From the NCBI GenBank assembly GCA_004335635.1, contig QAXH01004799.1, positions 16,427 through 80,426 on the forward strand: a stretch of 64,000 nucleotides of DNA. Reading direction: 5' to 3'. Made by a program: the position numbers and the translations under genes. This DNA comes from Chloromonas sp. AAM2. Lineage: Eukaryota; Chlorophyta; Chlorophyceae; Chlamydomonadales; Chlamydomonadaceae. Of this stretch, positions 1 to 11,195 are shown in pieces. Positions within the stretch are counted from its first letter, which is position 1; every line of letters starts with the position of its first letter. The notes beneath the pieces are model-generated. The model did no database searches, had not been told where the DNA came from, and saw only the letters and a list, made by a program, of their open reading frames with translations.

Positions 1-353
1 TGATGATGTGTGCATGGGCTGTGATGATGGGCGCATGGGCTGTGATGATGTGTGCATGGGCTGTGATGATGGGCGCATGGGCTGTGATGATGGGCGCATG
101 GGCTGTGATGATGGGCGCATGGGCTGTGATGATGGGCGCATGGGCTGTGATGATGTGTGCATGGGCTGTGATGATGTGTGCATGGGCTGTGATGATGTGT
201 GCATGGGCTGTGATGATGTGTGCATGGGCTGTGATGATGTGTGCATGGGCTGTGATGATGGGCGCATGGGCTGCGATGATGTGTGCATGGGCTGCGATGA
301 TGGGCGCATGGGCTGCGATGATGTGTGCATGGGCTGCGATGATGAATGCATGG
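1..353. repeat. 21-bp minisatellite in CPL-like intron
   Basis: About 17 head-to-tail copies of a 21 bp unit around GATGATGTGTGCATGGGCTG, with alternating TGTG/GGCG variants. The array touches the left window edge, so its full length is unknown. The unit is a multiple of three, which leaves frames open along its length, but the peptides are pure repeat. It lies left of the last CPL-like exon visible here (547-637), so it is probably intronic. Confidence 0.9.
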
Positions 354-3300
354 CTGTGATACTGTGGCATCTCATTGCAAAGCTGAGAAGTGGAGCCATG
401 AGAGCCGGGCAGCCAATGTATGAAATGTTGCAGCTGTGCTGTGGCATAAGCCCATGTACGCCCTCAGACCAGCCTTTCTGCAGCTCCGCACAGGAACAGT
501 GAACGCCATGACGTGGTGTTGTTGGTGATGAGTGCATGCGCCTCACCTGTGGTATGATTGCGCCTGTGGGGTCCAGCAGGCGCCACATCTCCAGCGCATA
601 CTCACGCTCTGCTGCTGTGCACACGTAAACATCAAACCTGTGCAAGAAATAAAACAGAGATTGTGTTAGTGCATCTGTGGTGCTAGTGACAGAGACGGCG
701 CGAATGAAAAAAAATGTTTGTTAGTTCACTTCATATCCATCCCAGGTGCGATTGACGCACATACGAGTACACCTGTGTTTTCCGGACACACACAGTGCGG
801 CCACAGTCCCTGTGAGAACCGCACACAGCACTTACAACATCCAGAAATTGTCCCAGAACTGGCAAACTTTTTTTTGGTGACACGTAGTGCTATATTCATG
901 CGCATGCTGAGGCCGCATGCATGCAAATGCTGGCAGCACATGCACTCGGTCACCCTTCTCACACATGTCTTGCTTTGTCATGTGCCACTAGGTGAAACAT
1001 GCCATATCACGGTTGTTGCATAGCTTTGCAAGCATTGCTTGTGCGGTGAAGGCCTACAGCCGTGGGCTCTTGACACTCACCTCTGCTTTTTGTCCACCTC
1101 TCCAGCTAGGTAGCGACGCATGCCCTCCCAGCCTGGCCGGATGCGCACTAGCATGGATGTCCTGCTCTCCATGGGGTTGATGCGAGTGAGCACCACACCG
1201 TTTGGCAGACGGACAACAGGGCGTGTGGTCTCGGTTCCGTCCATTAACTGGACAGGCTCACGCCTGAAGGGCAGGTAGCATGGAAGCAAGTGAGTAGGCG
1301 ACTCTGAACAGGAAGCAAGGACTGGACAGTGGGCCAAGATTGAATTGGAGGCCACTGAGGCAGCGGCAGCGCGGGTTGGCACTGCAGCGCGGTGCATCAC
1401 ATCACACTGCGAGAATGTGACTTTGCGCATCGTACAGCACGCACCTTGCTGTGTACAGGTCGCCATCGTGTCTGACAGTGCCAGTGCGCATGAATTGACT
1501 CAACAATTCTGCGTCTATTTGCACAAGCTCCTCCTCTTTCTCGATCCATGCGACATTCGTTGACAGTCTTGTCCTGCAGGGCAATGAGCGGCAAACCAAG
1601 CAACACGTCAAACAGGATGCGGACCGCTCACATTAAACAGGAAGCCGACAACACCCAAAGAGTAGACGGAAGATGAAGCCAGCTAACCTTTTTGACAGTC
1701 GATCGGCAGTCGCAAATTCAACAAACGGCAGAGCCAATGCGCGCATCTCTTCGCGGCGACACTGTATGTTCCGATGCAGCATAGCGAGTTGTGGTATCGC
1801 AGACGTGATGGCACTCGCGTAGGATGCCATACTGGGCGCGGTCATGAGGCATGATCATGATGAGTGGGCTGATTTCGTGATCCCTTTGCACTCTGTCATT
1901 GCTACCATGAGCTACAGATGTTTGATTGAAACATTGCTGAACACGGCACAGCTCTTTAGGTGTGCACATACCACGTGAGTTCCCTGCACTCTCTGGTGGC
2001 CATGAATGAGTTCTGCTCGACGGAGTGATGACAGCAGGATTTCTTGTGACTTGGGCCACGGCCAAGTGGCAGAGCAAAGAGCACTATTTTCACTGCTAGT
2101 TGGTGTGCACGCGCAAGCCGCACCTCACTGGTCATCCGGTGCTGCTGTTAGTCCCTCGCTTCAAGACCTAGCAGCCCTGCCTACCTATCTACCGAGCTGC
2201 CCTACCTACCTACCGAGCTGCCCTACCTATCTATCCGCCGAGCTGCCCTACCTACCTGTCGACCTAGCTGCCTACCTAACTCTCTCTGCATTTTAAATCG
2301 TCCACATGTGTCAGGGCTTCATTTGTCCACTGGTGTGCAGCAACCAGGGCTTTACTTGTCCACTGGTGTGCAGGGACCAGGGCATAGTCTGTCCTCTGGT
2401 GTGCAGCAACCAGGGCTTTACTTGTCCTCTGGTGTGCAGGGACCAGGGCTTAATCTGTCCGCTGGTGTGCAGGAACCAGGGCACTCGTCCATGCGGTGTG
2501 CAAGGACCAGGGCAACACTTGTCCACTGGTTTGCAGGGACCAGGACTTCATTGGTCAACTTGGGTGCGCGTCACTGGTCGTCTTGGGTGCACAGACCATA
2601 GCGTCACTGGTCATCTTGGATGCACAGGCCCTGGCGTCACTGGTCGTGTTGGGTGCACAGACCATTGCGTCACTGGTCATCTTGGGTGCACAGACCATGG
2701 CGTCACTGGCCATCTTGGGTGCACAGACCATGGCGTCACTGACCATCTTGGGTACACAGACCATTGCGTCACTGACCATCTTGGGTACACAGACCATTGC
2801 GTCACTGACCATCTTGGGTGTACAGACCATGGCGTCACTGGCCGACTTGAGGTGCACAGACCAGAGACCTGCCAACTCGTGCGCATGCGGTGCCAAACAA
2901 ACTACGTAGCCCTGAGATGAGATGTTGATGACCGTCGGGAGAGAAACACCCTTTTCAGTACCCTTCCTGCGCACATTCTTACCTATCTGACAGGCTCAGA
3001 CAGCCTTGCATTTCCATTTCATAATGGTATCTACGGTCAGGGAGGGCAAACGACGGGATGACACGCTACAAATGGTGTAATCAAGTGATCTGACATGTTT
3101 GACATCTCTGTCATCTGAAATCTGCGAGGTTGCCCGGCAATTGCAGATCTGACATCTTTAACGGGCAGACGACTATCTCACGCTGAGATTGCACTCCGAC
3201 TGCAGCATGATTGTCATGCACAGTGTGCTGCTAAGATTCTGGCCTACCTGGCGCGGGAACAGCTCTGTATGCGGCTTGCAAGACCACTGGCGCTGTGAGC

Positions 3301-3852
3301 AAGCAGCAATGTTTCGTCCAGGTCGAGAATGAGGGCAAACTGAAACTTGTCCAACAACGTCCTGATGAGAGTGGGCAGCCGGGGACAAGTCACAAACCCC
3401 CAAAATGCACGGATGTGCTCGCCATCCTCTGCAAAGACATGCAGCAAGAAATTAGGTCAAAAGGGAAAACTATCGCCACAGCAGAAAACTCAAGTGTTGC
3501 TTGGGCCTACCTCCTGTGGTCGTGAAGGGAGCCAAAATCAGCTGTCGACAGTCGCTCAGCTTCGCCACAAGAGCTCGGTTGCCCGAGACGCAGTCAGCGT
3601 GCTCTTGATTAAAAACTCTGCAGACCACAAGCAGACATTCATCAAGGCAGGTGCAGGTTTGCTCTCTGGCTCCGGTGTCCATCCCACGTTGCAGATGATC
3701 GTTGTAGATCTGACTGCTGCACTGCTGGCTTTGTGCCACATTCTCTTACGCTGATGGAGGTTTCCGTGCATGATGGGGAAGATTAAGATTCCATTCTTGC
3801 ATCTCAACACCACGAGCATCATGGTTTCATTCTCCTCACCGTGCATCTCCAT
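1..3852 (-). CDS. RNA polymerase II CTD phosphatase-like protein, CPL1/CPL2 type (partial)
   Basis: Predicted FCP1/SCP-family phosphatase acting on phosphoserines of the RNA polymerase II C-terminal repeat in the nucleus. In-phase exons, in order of translation: 3511-3617, 3248-3428, 1688-1831, 1445-1573, 1081-1263 and 547-637. Exon 3248-3428 holds the catalytic motif ILDLDETLL (DxDxT), with the first Asp as expected nucleophile. Later exons give [15 protein letters not shown], then [13 protein letters not shown], then [20 protein letters not shown], the order and wording of plant CPL1/CPL2 rather than SCP-type enzymes. The remaining catalytic half, and any double-stranded RNA-binding domain, would lie beyond the left edge. 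The 5' end is unresolved: 3716-3852 looks coding ([15 protein letters not shown]) but I could not splice it in phase to 3617. Introns hold two or more minisatellites and a MITE. Family assignment is firm; boundaries are not. Confidence 0.85.
707..875. mobile_element. MITE-like element, copy A (shortened)
   Basis: The right end (about 846-875) carries TGTCCCAGAACTGGCAAA followed by a T run, identical to the termini of copies at 5058-5369 and 33670-33966. The left end (707-727) is a degenerate inverted match (an A run, then TGTTTGTTAGTTC). The inside shares a block like GCGGCCACAGTCCCTGTGAG with copy B in reverse. It lies in a CPL-like intron. At about 170 bp it is shorter than copies B and D, so an internal deletion is likely. 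Confidence 0.55.
2172..2280. repeat. Short CTACCTAC-rich tandem repeat
   Basis: Four imperfect copies of a ~21 bp unit containing CCTACCTACCGAGCTGCC, with internal tetranucleotide slippage (CTAC/CTAT). It lies in the CPL-like intron 1832-3247, just before two 33 bp arrays. No coding signal. Confidence 0.7.
2314..2870. repeat. Two adjacent 33-bp minisatellite arrays
   Basis: The first array (about 2314-2560) repeats a 33 bp unit containing GTCCACTGGTGTGCAGGGAC. The second (about 2560-2870) repeats a different 33 bp unit containing CAGACCATGGCGTCACTG. They merge near 2550-2580, where motifs of both mix. Both lie in one CPL-like intron (1832-3247), flanked by exons that join in phase without them. 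Long open frames on both strands follow from the unit being a multiple of three. Confidence 0.85.
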
Positions 3853-5563
3853 CACCAGGCAGCAACCGCATCGTCACCGCTTCGTACAAGATAGGGAGAG
3901 AAAGAGACAAACAAGACGATGAGGTTGACACATTGTCTTGTTGACGAGCCTCCAGATGCGGCGTGACGGATACTGTGTTGCAGCGCGCTCACCTCCGGTG
4001 GAGAAATACAGAACTTGAAGCAGGTCGCACTTGCTCCTGCAAAGTGCGAGCAACTGTTCCTGAGCCTGGGTGAGTTACAGAGCTGCTTGGGCGCGCTTCT
4101 GAACGAGACCCCGGAAGCGCAGAGACATGGGGCGCTTGTATGCTAGGGTTTCCAACAGGCCCCTGATCAAATGCTTCCATTTACCAGTACGATACGATGT
4201 CAAGGGAGCTGCTGCTGAGGCTAAAGTCCTCGAGGGCGGCCTCGCCATAGGATAAGATCTCAGCCACACACGGAATGCGTCGGGGACCAAGCCCATAACG
4301 CAGCTGTGTCTCAATGAGAGTGCGGCTTGACTGCATGACACTAGATGGGCTTCTGCTTGACAAGAACGGTGAAAAGACTCGGGCGCACAGGCCAGGCTCG
4401 GATAGCGCTTGACGGCACCCGCTTGCCTCACACGAGGTAAAAGCAAGACATTTAGTCTTCGCGTGCTCATGCACGGCAGGCACGGTCACCAAGGTCTGCG
4501 TCGACAAAGGCCACCAACGCTGCAGCAACCGCGGAAGCCGAGTTGCAAGCCACACACTCTAGAAATAGCCGCTCCCTTTTGTCTGCAACAGCAGACGTCG
4601 TCCGAATATTACGTTGGCACACTTCGGTTGGATTGCGTTGGGTTTCCGTTACGCACATGGCTGTTGAACTCAGCCTGTGACTCAACAGCAGTGCGCACTG
4701 GAGCGCTTTAACCAAAAGCAAACTGACCAGCTGTTTTATGCATCTGGCCAGCACCGAAAAGCAGCTGTTTGCACTATAGAGACTGCTCATGATCAGAGAC
4801 AGCACGACAGTGGAAGCATTGCTGCATGGTTACAAATGTTGCCAGCAAAGTGGCCATGGTTACCTTTCAGTACTGTGGTACTGCCCTACCGGTCGCAGAG
4901 GGAGCATTGCCTACTGGCCCTGCCCGCAGCTGCACAGTGCATGGCATGCAACACGCTCGAGGCTTGGTGGAAACACCCATGAACTCAATTTATGTACGCG
5001 ACGTGGCGCGCACATCAAGGCCCGCACACGCAGTGCAAATCACAGCATCGCACACACAAAAAAAAAGAAGTTTGCCAGTTCTGGGACAATTCCTGGGAGT
5101 ACCACTGGAACCAGTGTTGTCCGTGGTGCTCACAGGGGCTGTGGCCACCCAACTTGTGTCTTTTGACACTGTAGTTCCTGTCTCCTGGTTTGCTGTCCCA
5201 GAAGTGGCAACGCACCGTCTACCACAACACGGCCCGCTATATACTCGCCCCGCTATATACCCCTGTGACAAAGTGACGCATACTCCACAGTATGCCCAAT
5301 CACACTTCACAACACATGTTCCAGGGTTATTGACAGGAACTGTCCCAGAACTGGCAAACTTCTTTTTTTGTGCCAATGCAAAACTTGTGATTTTTGAGGG
5401 GCACGTGCCCGAGAACCGCCATGCAGATCGCGGCCCACTTTACGTCTTTGTTTCTGTTGATCATTGAGTTAAGAATCATCCCGAGTCCATCAGGTCGCCC
5501 TGCACCCCTTGCTCGTCCATAACATCCGGATTTCGGGCGGTCGCAACAGATCAACGCAGCACG
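3853..5563. other. Intergenic region between divergent CPL-like and ECR genes
   Basis: About 1.7 kb without a gene I can assign. The minus strand between about 3993 and 4470 has two coding-like open stretches, each ending in a plausible donor (4185 and 3993), including IETQLRYGLGPRRIPCVAE. They could be 5' exons of the CPL-like gene or of nothing; they do not splice to each other. A MITE fills 5058-5369. The last 190 bases should hold the ECR promoter and 5' UTR. No clear TATA box seen. Confidence 0.5.
5058..5369. mobile_element. MITE-like element, copy B (complete, inverted termini)
   Basis: A 312 bp element bounded by inverted repeats of about 30 bp. The left end is an A run, GAAG, then TTTGCCAGTTCTGGGACA; the right end is the reverse complement, ending in GAACTGGCAAACTTC and a T run. 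Just inside the left end lies CACTGGAACCAGTG, whose reverse complement is found inside the right end of copy D. No transposase and no clear target-site duplication. Best read as a non-autonomous DNA transposon about 195 bp upstream of the ECR start codon. Confidence 0.75.
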
Positions 5564-6260
5564 ATGAAGATTCAAGTGCAGTCACGGTCTGGAAAGCTGA
5601 TTGCAACGCTCGAGGTTGATGGAGAGGTACGTCTAGAAAGCTTGGAGGGCGTTATCGCCACCTGTCTTTAGTACTAGGCTCAAAGCCCTACCGTCCTCGT
5701 CATCGTGCAGACAACAGTGAGAGAAGTGAAGAAGCAGTTGCATGGTGTAAGGAAGGCGTTGTACCCTGCACGGCAGCGGCTCTCGCTTCCACTCGCTCCC
5801 GGCGAGACGCGCGCCGCTGCGCTCGACGACACCAAGAGGTTGTCAGAGATTAGTGTCACAGACGGCAGTGTACTGCAGTTGAAGGACCTTGGGCCACAGG
5901 TGTGGTGAATAAAACATTGTACCAGATGGAGAACCTGGTCTGACCTGGTCTGCCCGAGTGTGCCTGCATGCACGCCTGAACACGCAGGCTTCAATCCATA
6001 CCATTCTCTATACTGTGCATGCCGAATGTCAGGTGGGATATGCCATGGTCTTCTTCTGGGAGTATTTTGGACCCCTGGTTGTTTACCCGATCTTCTACTT
6101 CCTACCCTCCCTTGTCTATCCTGGCATCAAGTGAGTGGGCTACCTCACAGCTCATCACCGGAAGCCTTCAGGCCCGTCACATCGCAACGCCGCTGCCATA
6201 TCATCATGTGGCCGAGTAGTGCGTCTTTGCAACGGGCTTCATGCAACAGCAACCCACACG

Positions 6261-6296
<36 letters not shown>

Positions 6297-8920
6297 CATC
6301 AGGGAAGCCCACATGCACCGAGCGCGAACGCTAGCAAGCCATGCAAGAGACGAGGCTGGATACCGTCCCAACCAATCTTGAGCAACAGAAGGCAACGTCC
6401 AAGGCGCAAACAGCAAAGAACACAGAGGTCAAAGCACTGTGGACAAACAAAGTCGTACTGCCAAAGGCTGTCAGACATGATCAGACTTGCAAAAACAGAG
6501 TTGTTCCATGTCAAGACCTCACACTGTTGCTGCTCTGCAAGCCACCAGCACTTGGAGGAACTGCTTGCTTGCACCCGCTCGCTGTCGCACGTTTTTAAAA
6601 TTCTGTGCTCCTTCGCCATCAATCCATCCACTGTTCCGCAAGCTCACATGCACGAGTCAGGACCACTACAATATCCCTCGGTTTTTGCCCACGTGAGTGA
6701 TCGTCTAACCTTTGCAAACTCAACTGCACGTGCACCAGTCAGGTGGATTGCTGCTCACATGGTAGAGCACGTGCTTTGCTGCTTGTGCAGATCTCCCTCA
6801 CCGCGGCCCTTGGTCCAGACATTGGCCCTGGGATACTGGAGCTTCCACTATGCCAAGCGCATCATAGAGACATTCACAGTACACAAGTGGGTCACATGGC
6901 TACCTCACTGTCTAACAAAAGCGGCTCTTGGGACATGGGTTGTGGGATGGCAGACTGATGTGTTGCGTCATTGCCACCTCATTGGCTCAACGCCTTCCAT
7001 GCTCCCTCTGCCTGGCTTTCGTAGCCGCTGGCCACGGTCTGTTTGCCATGAGGCACACACGCTGCCACACATAGCGGCTCGCGCCATCCCATACCTAGTG
7101 CGCCAGGGGTGTTTGTTGCAACACACTCTTACAGCACAAGCAGTGTTCTGTCATTGATCAATGCTAACATCTCACGTATTATGTGTTCTACACTGGTACT
7201 ACAGGACAAGCGGTGTTCTGCATTTGCTGCCCTGCCTGAATGTCGTTTTGCATGGCACTACCATGTGCCAGCATGTGTTGCATGCTTGAACCTGTGCTGC
7301 ATTGCTCCAACCTCGTGCATTGTGTGATCTCGCATGTTGCATGGCTGCCTGTTGCTGCAGGTTTGGTCATGAGACCATGCCCGTGGCCAACTTGTTCAAG
7401 AACTGCAGTTACTACTGGGGCTTTGCTGCGTTTGTTTCCTACTTCATCAACCACCCGCTGTACACGCCGCCGCCGGTCACACAGTCCGTTGTGGCGCTGA
7501 GCTTGGCCATGCTCTGTCAGCTGGGCAACTGGATGTGAGACTTTTGTGTCAGGGGCATCAATGCAGCATAATGCACATATGTGCTCTCGACACACTGTTG
7601 CCAAGACGGGATGAAGGCTGGTCTGCACTTCCCGACAGATGCCGGTTCACGCATGTGTTGTCAAAGCGATACAATGGAAAGCGTTCAATGACACAGTGCA
7701 GCAGCGACGGGCTTACCTCACCTTCATAACAAGTTGCTATCAGTCTTACATGGTGTTGTTGGTGGCTGCAGGAGCCATGTCACACTGGCCAACCTGCGCA
7801 AGCCGGGCGAGAAGGGCTACAAGATCCCCCAGGGTGGTCTATTCAACCTGGTCACGTGTGCCAACTACACATATGAGGTGTGTAGTGTTGTATGCATTTA
7901 AACAAAGGCATGGCCGTTTCTTCTCGTGTCCAGCCGATGGGATGCATGCCAAGCACGCTGCACCTTACATGATTAGGGCCGTTGCTTTTTTTGCCCTCTA
8001 CGACCCACATGAACTGGTGGTGGTCTTCAGGACGTCCCCGTTTTACAAGCTGTGTTACAATGATTACCGTGATGGTGACGGTGGTACCGTGATGGTGACG
8101 GTGGTACCGTGATGGTGACGGTGGTACCGTGATGGTGACGGTGGTACGGGGAATCTGGCTTTGATTTCACAAACACTTCGTTTTGTCAACCGTGACTTTA
8201 ACGAACCGTGACTTTAGCTCACGGTTGATTTATAGCAGCTCGTCAATCGCGTCATTGCATCATCATAGCATCTCGTCAATGTGCAGGTGTGTGGCTGGGT
8301 CCTGTTCAGCGTTGCTGTGCAAGCACTGCCCGCCGCTATCTTCACACTTGTGGGCGGGGCACAGATGGCGCAGTGGGCAATCCAGAAGCACAAGCGGCTG
8401 ATCAAGGTGAGATGCAAGAGCCGGCGTGCTTGGGCTGCTGACTCTTTTCCTAGAAGGCAGCACGTGACCTGTGACCAAGTATGGGATTCAAGTACCGAAA
8501 GCTAGCTGACACGTTGAATTGGTGGCAAGCCAAAAAAAGAAAGAAAAAAGTAACACTGGGATGAAGCAGCAGAAGGCCTTCATACCTTGTTCACTATGTG
8601 GGTTGCACCAGTTTTTAACACAATGCACCGGTGGACATAACAGGCAACAACCAAACATCTACAAAGAGCTCTCTCTCTCATCTATCCTAACAATCCCACA
8701 CAATCATGGTTTCACATCCACATTCATTCCCATTTGCGTCCCTTACGTTCATCCCTCATGCACATCCTCATGCACATCCTCTTGTTCGTCCGCATCTGCC
8801 ATGCGCCTTTTCCAACACCCACATGCCGTTATTTTGCATGTTGCCCTGCAGACATTTGACGGCAAGGATGGCAGGCCCAAGTACCCAAGGCGGTGGATTA
8901 TGCTGCCTCCATTTTTCTAA
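5564..8920 (+). CDS. ECR: Very-long-chain trans-2-enoyl-CoA reductase (TSC13/CER10 family)
   Basis: Last enzyme of the ER fatty-acid elongation cycle: reduces trans-2-enoyl-CoA to acyl-CoA with NADPH. Eight exons join in phase: 5564-5626, 5711-5899, 6033-6130, 6791-6886, 7361-7534, 7772-7877, 8287-8406, 8852-8920, giving 304 residues, close to the family's usual ~310. Residues 1-85 form the ubiquitin-like N-terminal domain typical of TSC13. Residues 131-150 read [20 protein letters not shown]; Lys139 matches the essential Lys of the yeast enzyme, and Tyr239 in TCANYTYE is the likely catalytic Tyr of the steroid 5-alpha-reductase fold. Hydrophobic segments near 88-115, 165-205 and 243-275 fit a multi-pass membrane protein. 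The end, [10 protein letters not shown], lacks a clear dilysine ER signal. A MITE lies upstream; introns hold a SINE-like repeat and a 20 bp array. Confidence 0.95.
6261..6420 (+). repeat. (AT)n plus dispersed CACCGAGCGCG repeat, copy 1
   Basis: A run of about 16 AT dinucleotides leads into TTACATCAGGG, then CACATGCACCGAGCGCG and GCCATGCAAGAGACGAGG. Related copies occur at 36497, 46300, 55680 and 60620, all in the same orientation and mostly next to AT-rich tracts. In ECR intron 3. Could be a short SINE-like element whose tail, on the reverse strand, is the AT microsatellite. Confidence 0.8.
8064..8147. repeat. 20-bp tandem repeat in ECR intron 6
   Basis: Four near-identical copies of ACCGTGATGGTGACGGTGGT, followed by a decayed copy. 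It lies between ECR exons 6 and 7, which join in phase without it. Confidence 0.85.
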
Positions 8921-9100
8921 TTGTTCGGCTGTGTTGTAGCTTGGCCTGGTTGGGTAGCTATCAGGTGTTGTTTGTGCTGGTTGTTGTTGCTTCCATTCCA
9001 GCTGGCGTGCCAACAATGCTGCCTAGCTTTCGTAGGAAAGATCAACATGTTGTCACTTGTTGTACTGTGGCTTTGCCATCTGGACATGTGTTGGCATTGG

Positions 9101-9208
9101 GCCAATGTGGCAAGGCAATCATAGAGCCATGTCAAGTACCACTCGGAACGATATCTCCACAAGCACAGTTGTGTCTTGCCATGCCAAAATGAGACCATAG
9201 AGATGCTC
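9101..9208 (+). repeat. Dispersed repeat family 3, composite copy
   Basis: Two blocks side by side. The first (CAATCAT, then ACTCGGAACGATAT and TCCACAAG) recurs at 29417-29499. The second, TCTTGCCATGCCAAAATGAG, recurs at 34624-34670. This is the only copy in the window with both halves, so it may be nearest the intact element. Read on the plus strand, the first block gives GQCGKAIIEP, matching GRCAKTIMKP at 29417. It fills part of the 573 bp ECR-MsrB gap. Confidence 0.65.
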
Positions 9209-9215
9209 CTGACAT

Positions 9216-9220
9216 TGTAA
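9216..9220 (+). terminator. Possible green-algal TGTAA polyadenylation signal (ECR)
   Basis: First TGTAA found after the ECR stop codon, about 296 bases downstream. TGTAA is the usual polyadenylation signal of chlorophycean algae. A 5-mer is expected by chance about once per kilobase, so this is weak evidence. Confidence 0.3.
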
Positions 9221-9493
9221 TACAACTGGTTCAAAGACGCAAACACGATCCTCGGTGGGGACTCATTGTATGACTTCATAATGCAAACATGCTGTCATTG
9301 TGCAAGGCCAGCCTTGGAACGTCATTTTAACGAATGCGTGCACATAGCCTCCTGGTTGAAGTGTCGCGAATGGCATGAGGAACCTTCCAAGGTCACTCGT
9401 CATCATCGACGAGTTAAACGCACCTGCCTGTCAGGTGCCGGTATCCACGTTGTCACGCAACAGAGGCATAAGAAACAAGCGGATCGATTGAAA

Positions 9494-10977
9494 ATGCTCG
9501 CATCGAAGTCTGTATCGCGCATCGCCACCACAGTCAGCCCACGCGTCTCTGCCGCTGCTCCCGCTCGCCGGATTTTCGTTCCACTCAGGAACGTGTGCAT
9601 GGCCGCTCAAGATACTAAGCCCGAACTGAACAGGTGTGCATCTACGAGAGAGTCTTCTGGGTCGGTTGCTGATGCACCACAAAGATTGTTGGCCACTTGT
9701 TCAAGCTAGGCGTGGCATGTTGTTTTCCATAGGTCCACTTCGGAGGACGTCTGGAAGACCATCCTAAACGCAGAGGAGGTGAGCCAAGAGGTTGCAGGCT
9801 AGGGTCATGGCCACCTCTGTCTGGGGTCTCTCTCAGGGCCATCTCCAGGGTAACAGCACCCAGGGTTGCAGTTCTTGACTTGTGCCATACAGGGTTTACT
9901 CGGTGTTCAGACCAATCAGCACTGACTTCACACAAAAGCACAGTTCTGGCTTGGGGGGTGTGGGTGGCGTGCTGTTTGGATGGCAGAACACGTGTTTGAT
10001 GAGGAGCATGCTCTTTATCATGTTGCTACAATGCTGTCATTCTGCTGTTCACCTCTGCAACCCTTGTCCTGATGCTGTACGTTGCTCGTGCTGTGCTTTC
10101 ACAGTACCGCATCCTGCGCCAAAAGGGCACTGAACCAGCCGGCTCAGGCATCTACAACAAGCACTACGACGAGGGGACCTACGTGTGTGCTGGATGCGGC
10201 CAGGCCTTGTATACGTGAGTTATTGGCAACCTCGTCAGACGTCAGTGTGCAACATTGGCAGGCTCTGGTCAGAGCACTGCAGCATCCTTTGCTACCGACC
10301 ATGCATGTAGCATACGAGATAGTGTGTCAAGCTGAGTCTGACTTCGCTACATGTGATTGACCCTGCTGCTTAGGTCTAAGACCAAGTTCAACAGCGGCTG
10401 CGGGTGGCCTGCCTTCTACGATGAAATCCCAGTGAGTGCAGCATTCCATAACTGTCATGTTCGGTCTCTCATGTGTGCATGTGCTTGTTGCTGCTGCTCA
10501 CGTATCGAGTTTTGCACAACCCAAACTCTGATGAACAATCATCCACACACAATAGGTGTGAGCACTCATACGTAGATGTGATGGCCAGGTTCAAATCTGC
10601 CGCGGTGAAGCACCCTCTCAGTGTCCAAAATCACTCATGCATGCCCAGCAGCACACAGAAGCAACCTGCTGGCCTTGTCAAACGGTCATATGGCTTTGCA
10701 TGGGTTGAGTGTTGCTTTGCGCATAGCCATGCCACGTAGGGCCCCAGCCATGCATTAGCGCACACTTGCTGACATGACGGCTGCATGCATGTACATTGTG
10801 CAGGGCACGGTTGACCGCCACACTGACGTCTCATACGGCATGAAGCGTGTGGAGATCACCTGCAAGAATTGCGGTGGACATCTGGGCCATGTGTTTGAGG
10901 GCGAGAACTTCCCCACGCCCACAAACCAGCGACATTGTGTCAACTCAGTGTCCATCAAATTCAAGCCCCAGGCTTGA
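9494..10977 (+). CDS. MSRB: Peptide methionine-R-sulfoxide reductase B, organelle-targeted
   Basis: Reduces the R epimer of methionine sulfoxide in oxidised proteins, using thioredoxin or similar. Exons 9494-9633, 9733-9778, 10105-10214, 10374-10431 and 10804-10977 join in phase to 175 residues. Cys90/93 (VCAGCG) and Cys138/141 (CKNCGG) are the zinc-binding pairs of the SelR domain. Cys163 in [11 protein letters not shown] is the catalytic Cys; Cys108 in SGCGWPAF sits in the loop that supplies a resolving Cys in 2-Cys MsrBs. The first ~36 residues ([20 protein letters not shown]...) are rich in Ser, Ala and Arg without acidic residues, so a chloroplast or mitochondrial presequence is likely; Met36 could start a cytosolic form. 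The chosen start is the first ATG in frame with the SelR domain beside this presequence. Confidence 0.95.
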
Positions 10978-11195
10978 AAAAGCATCACTGAGCTGTTTGG
11001 AGCTGTGGACTTGTGTTTATACTCGTAACTGGATGAGAACTGTTGAAAGCAAGCGGCACGAACTGTTTGCGGCTGGGATGGTTGTGTATAAAGGATGTGT
11101 TCTGAAAACGTGAGTGGCCAATCAGCTGGATATTGATGCTACTGGGTTTTGATTTCGTTGCGTTGAAGGGGTGGTCTTGAGTAACCAGAAGTTGT

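Noticed and set aside
2306..2974. Open frames of up to 204 codons in all readings
   Set aside because: Caused by 33 bp repeats in a CPL-like intron; the flanking exons join in phase without them.
6135..7157. 340-codon open frame across ECR introns 3 and 4
   Set aside because: It passes through an AT microsatellite and a dispersed repeat and contains only one real exon (6791-6886), which belongs to ECR.
10588..10597. tRNA-like B box (GGTTCAAATC)
   Set aside because: No A box or cloverleaf could be drawn around it, and it lies in an MsrB intron.
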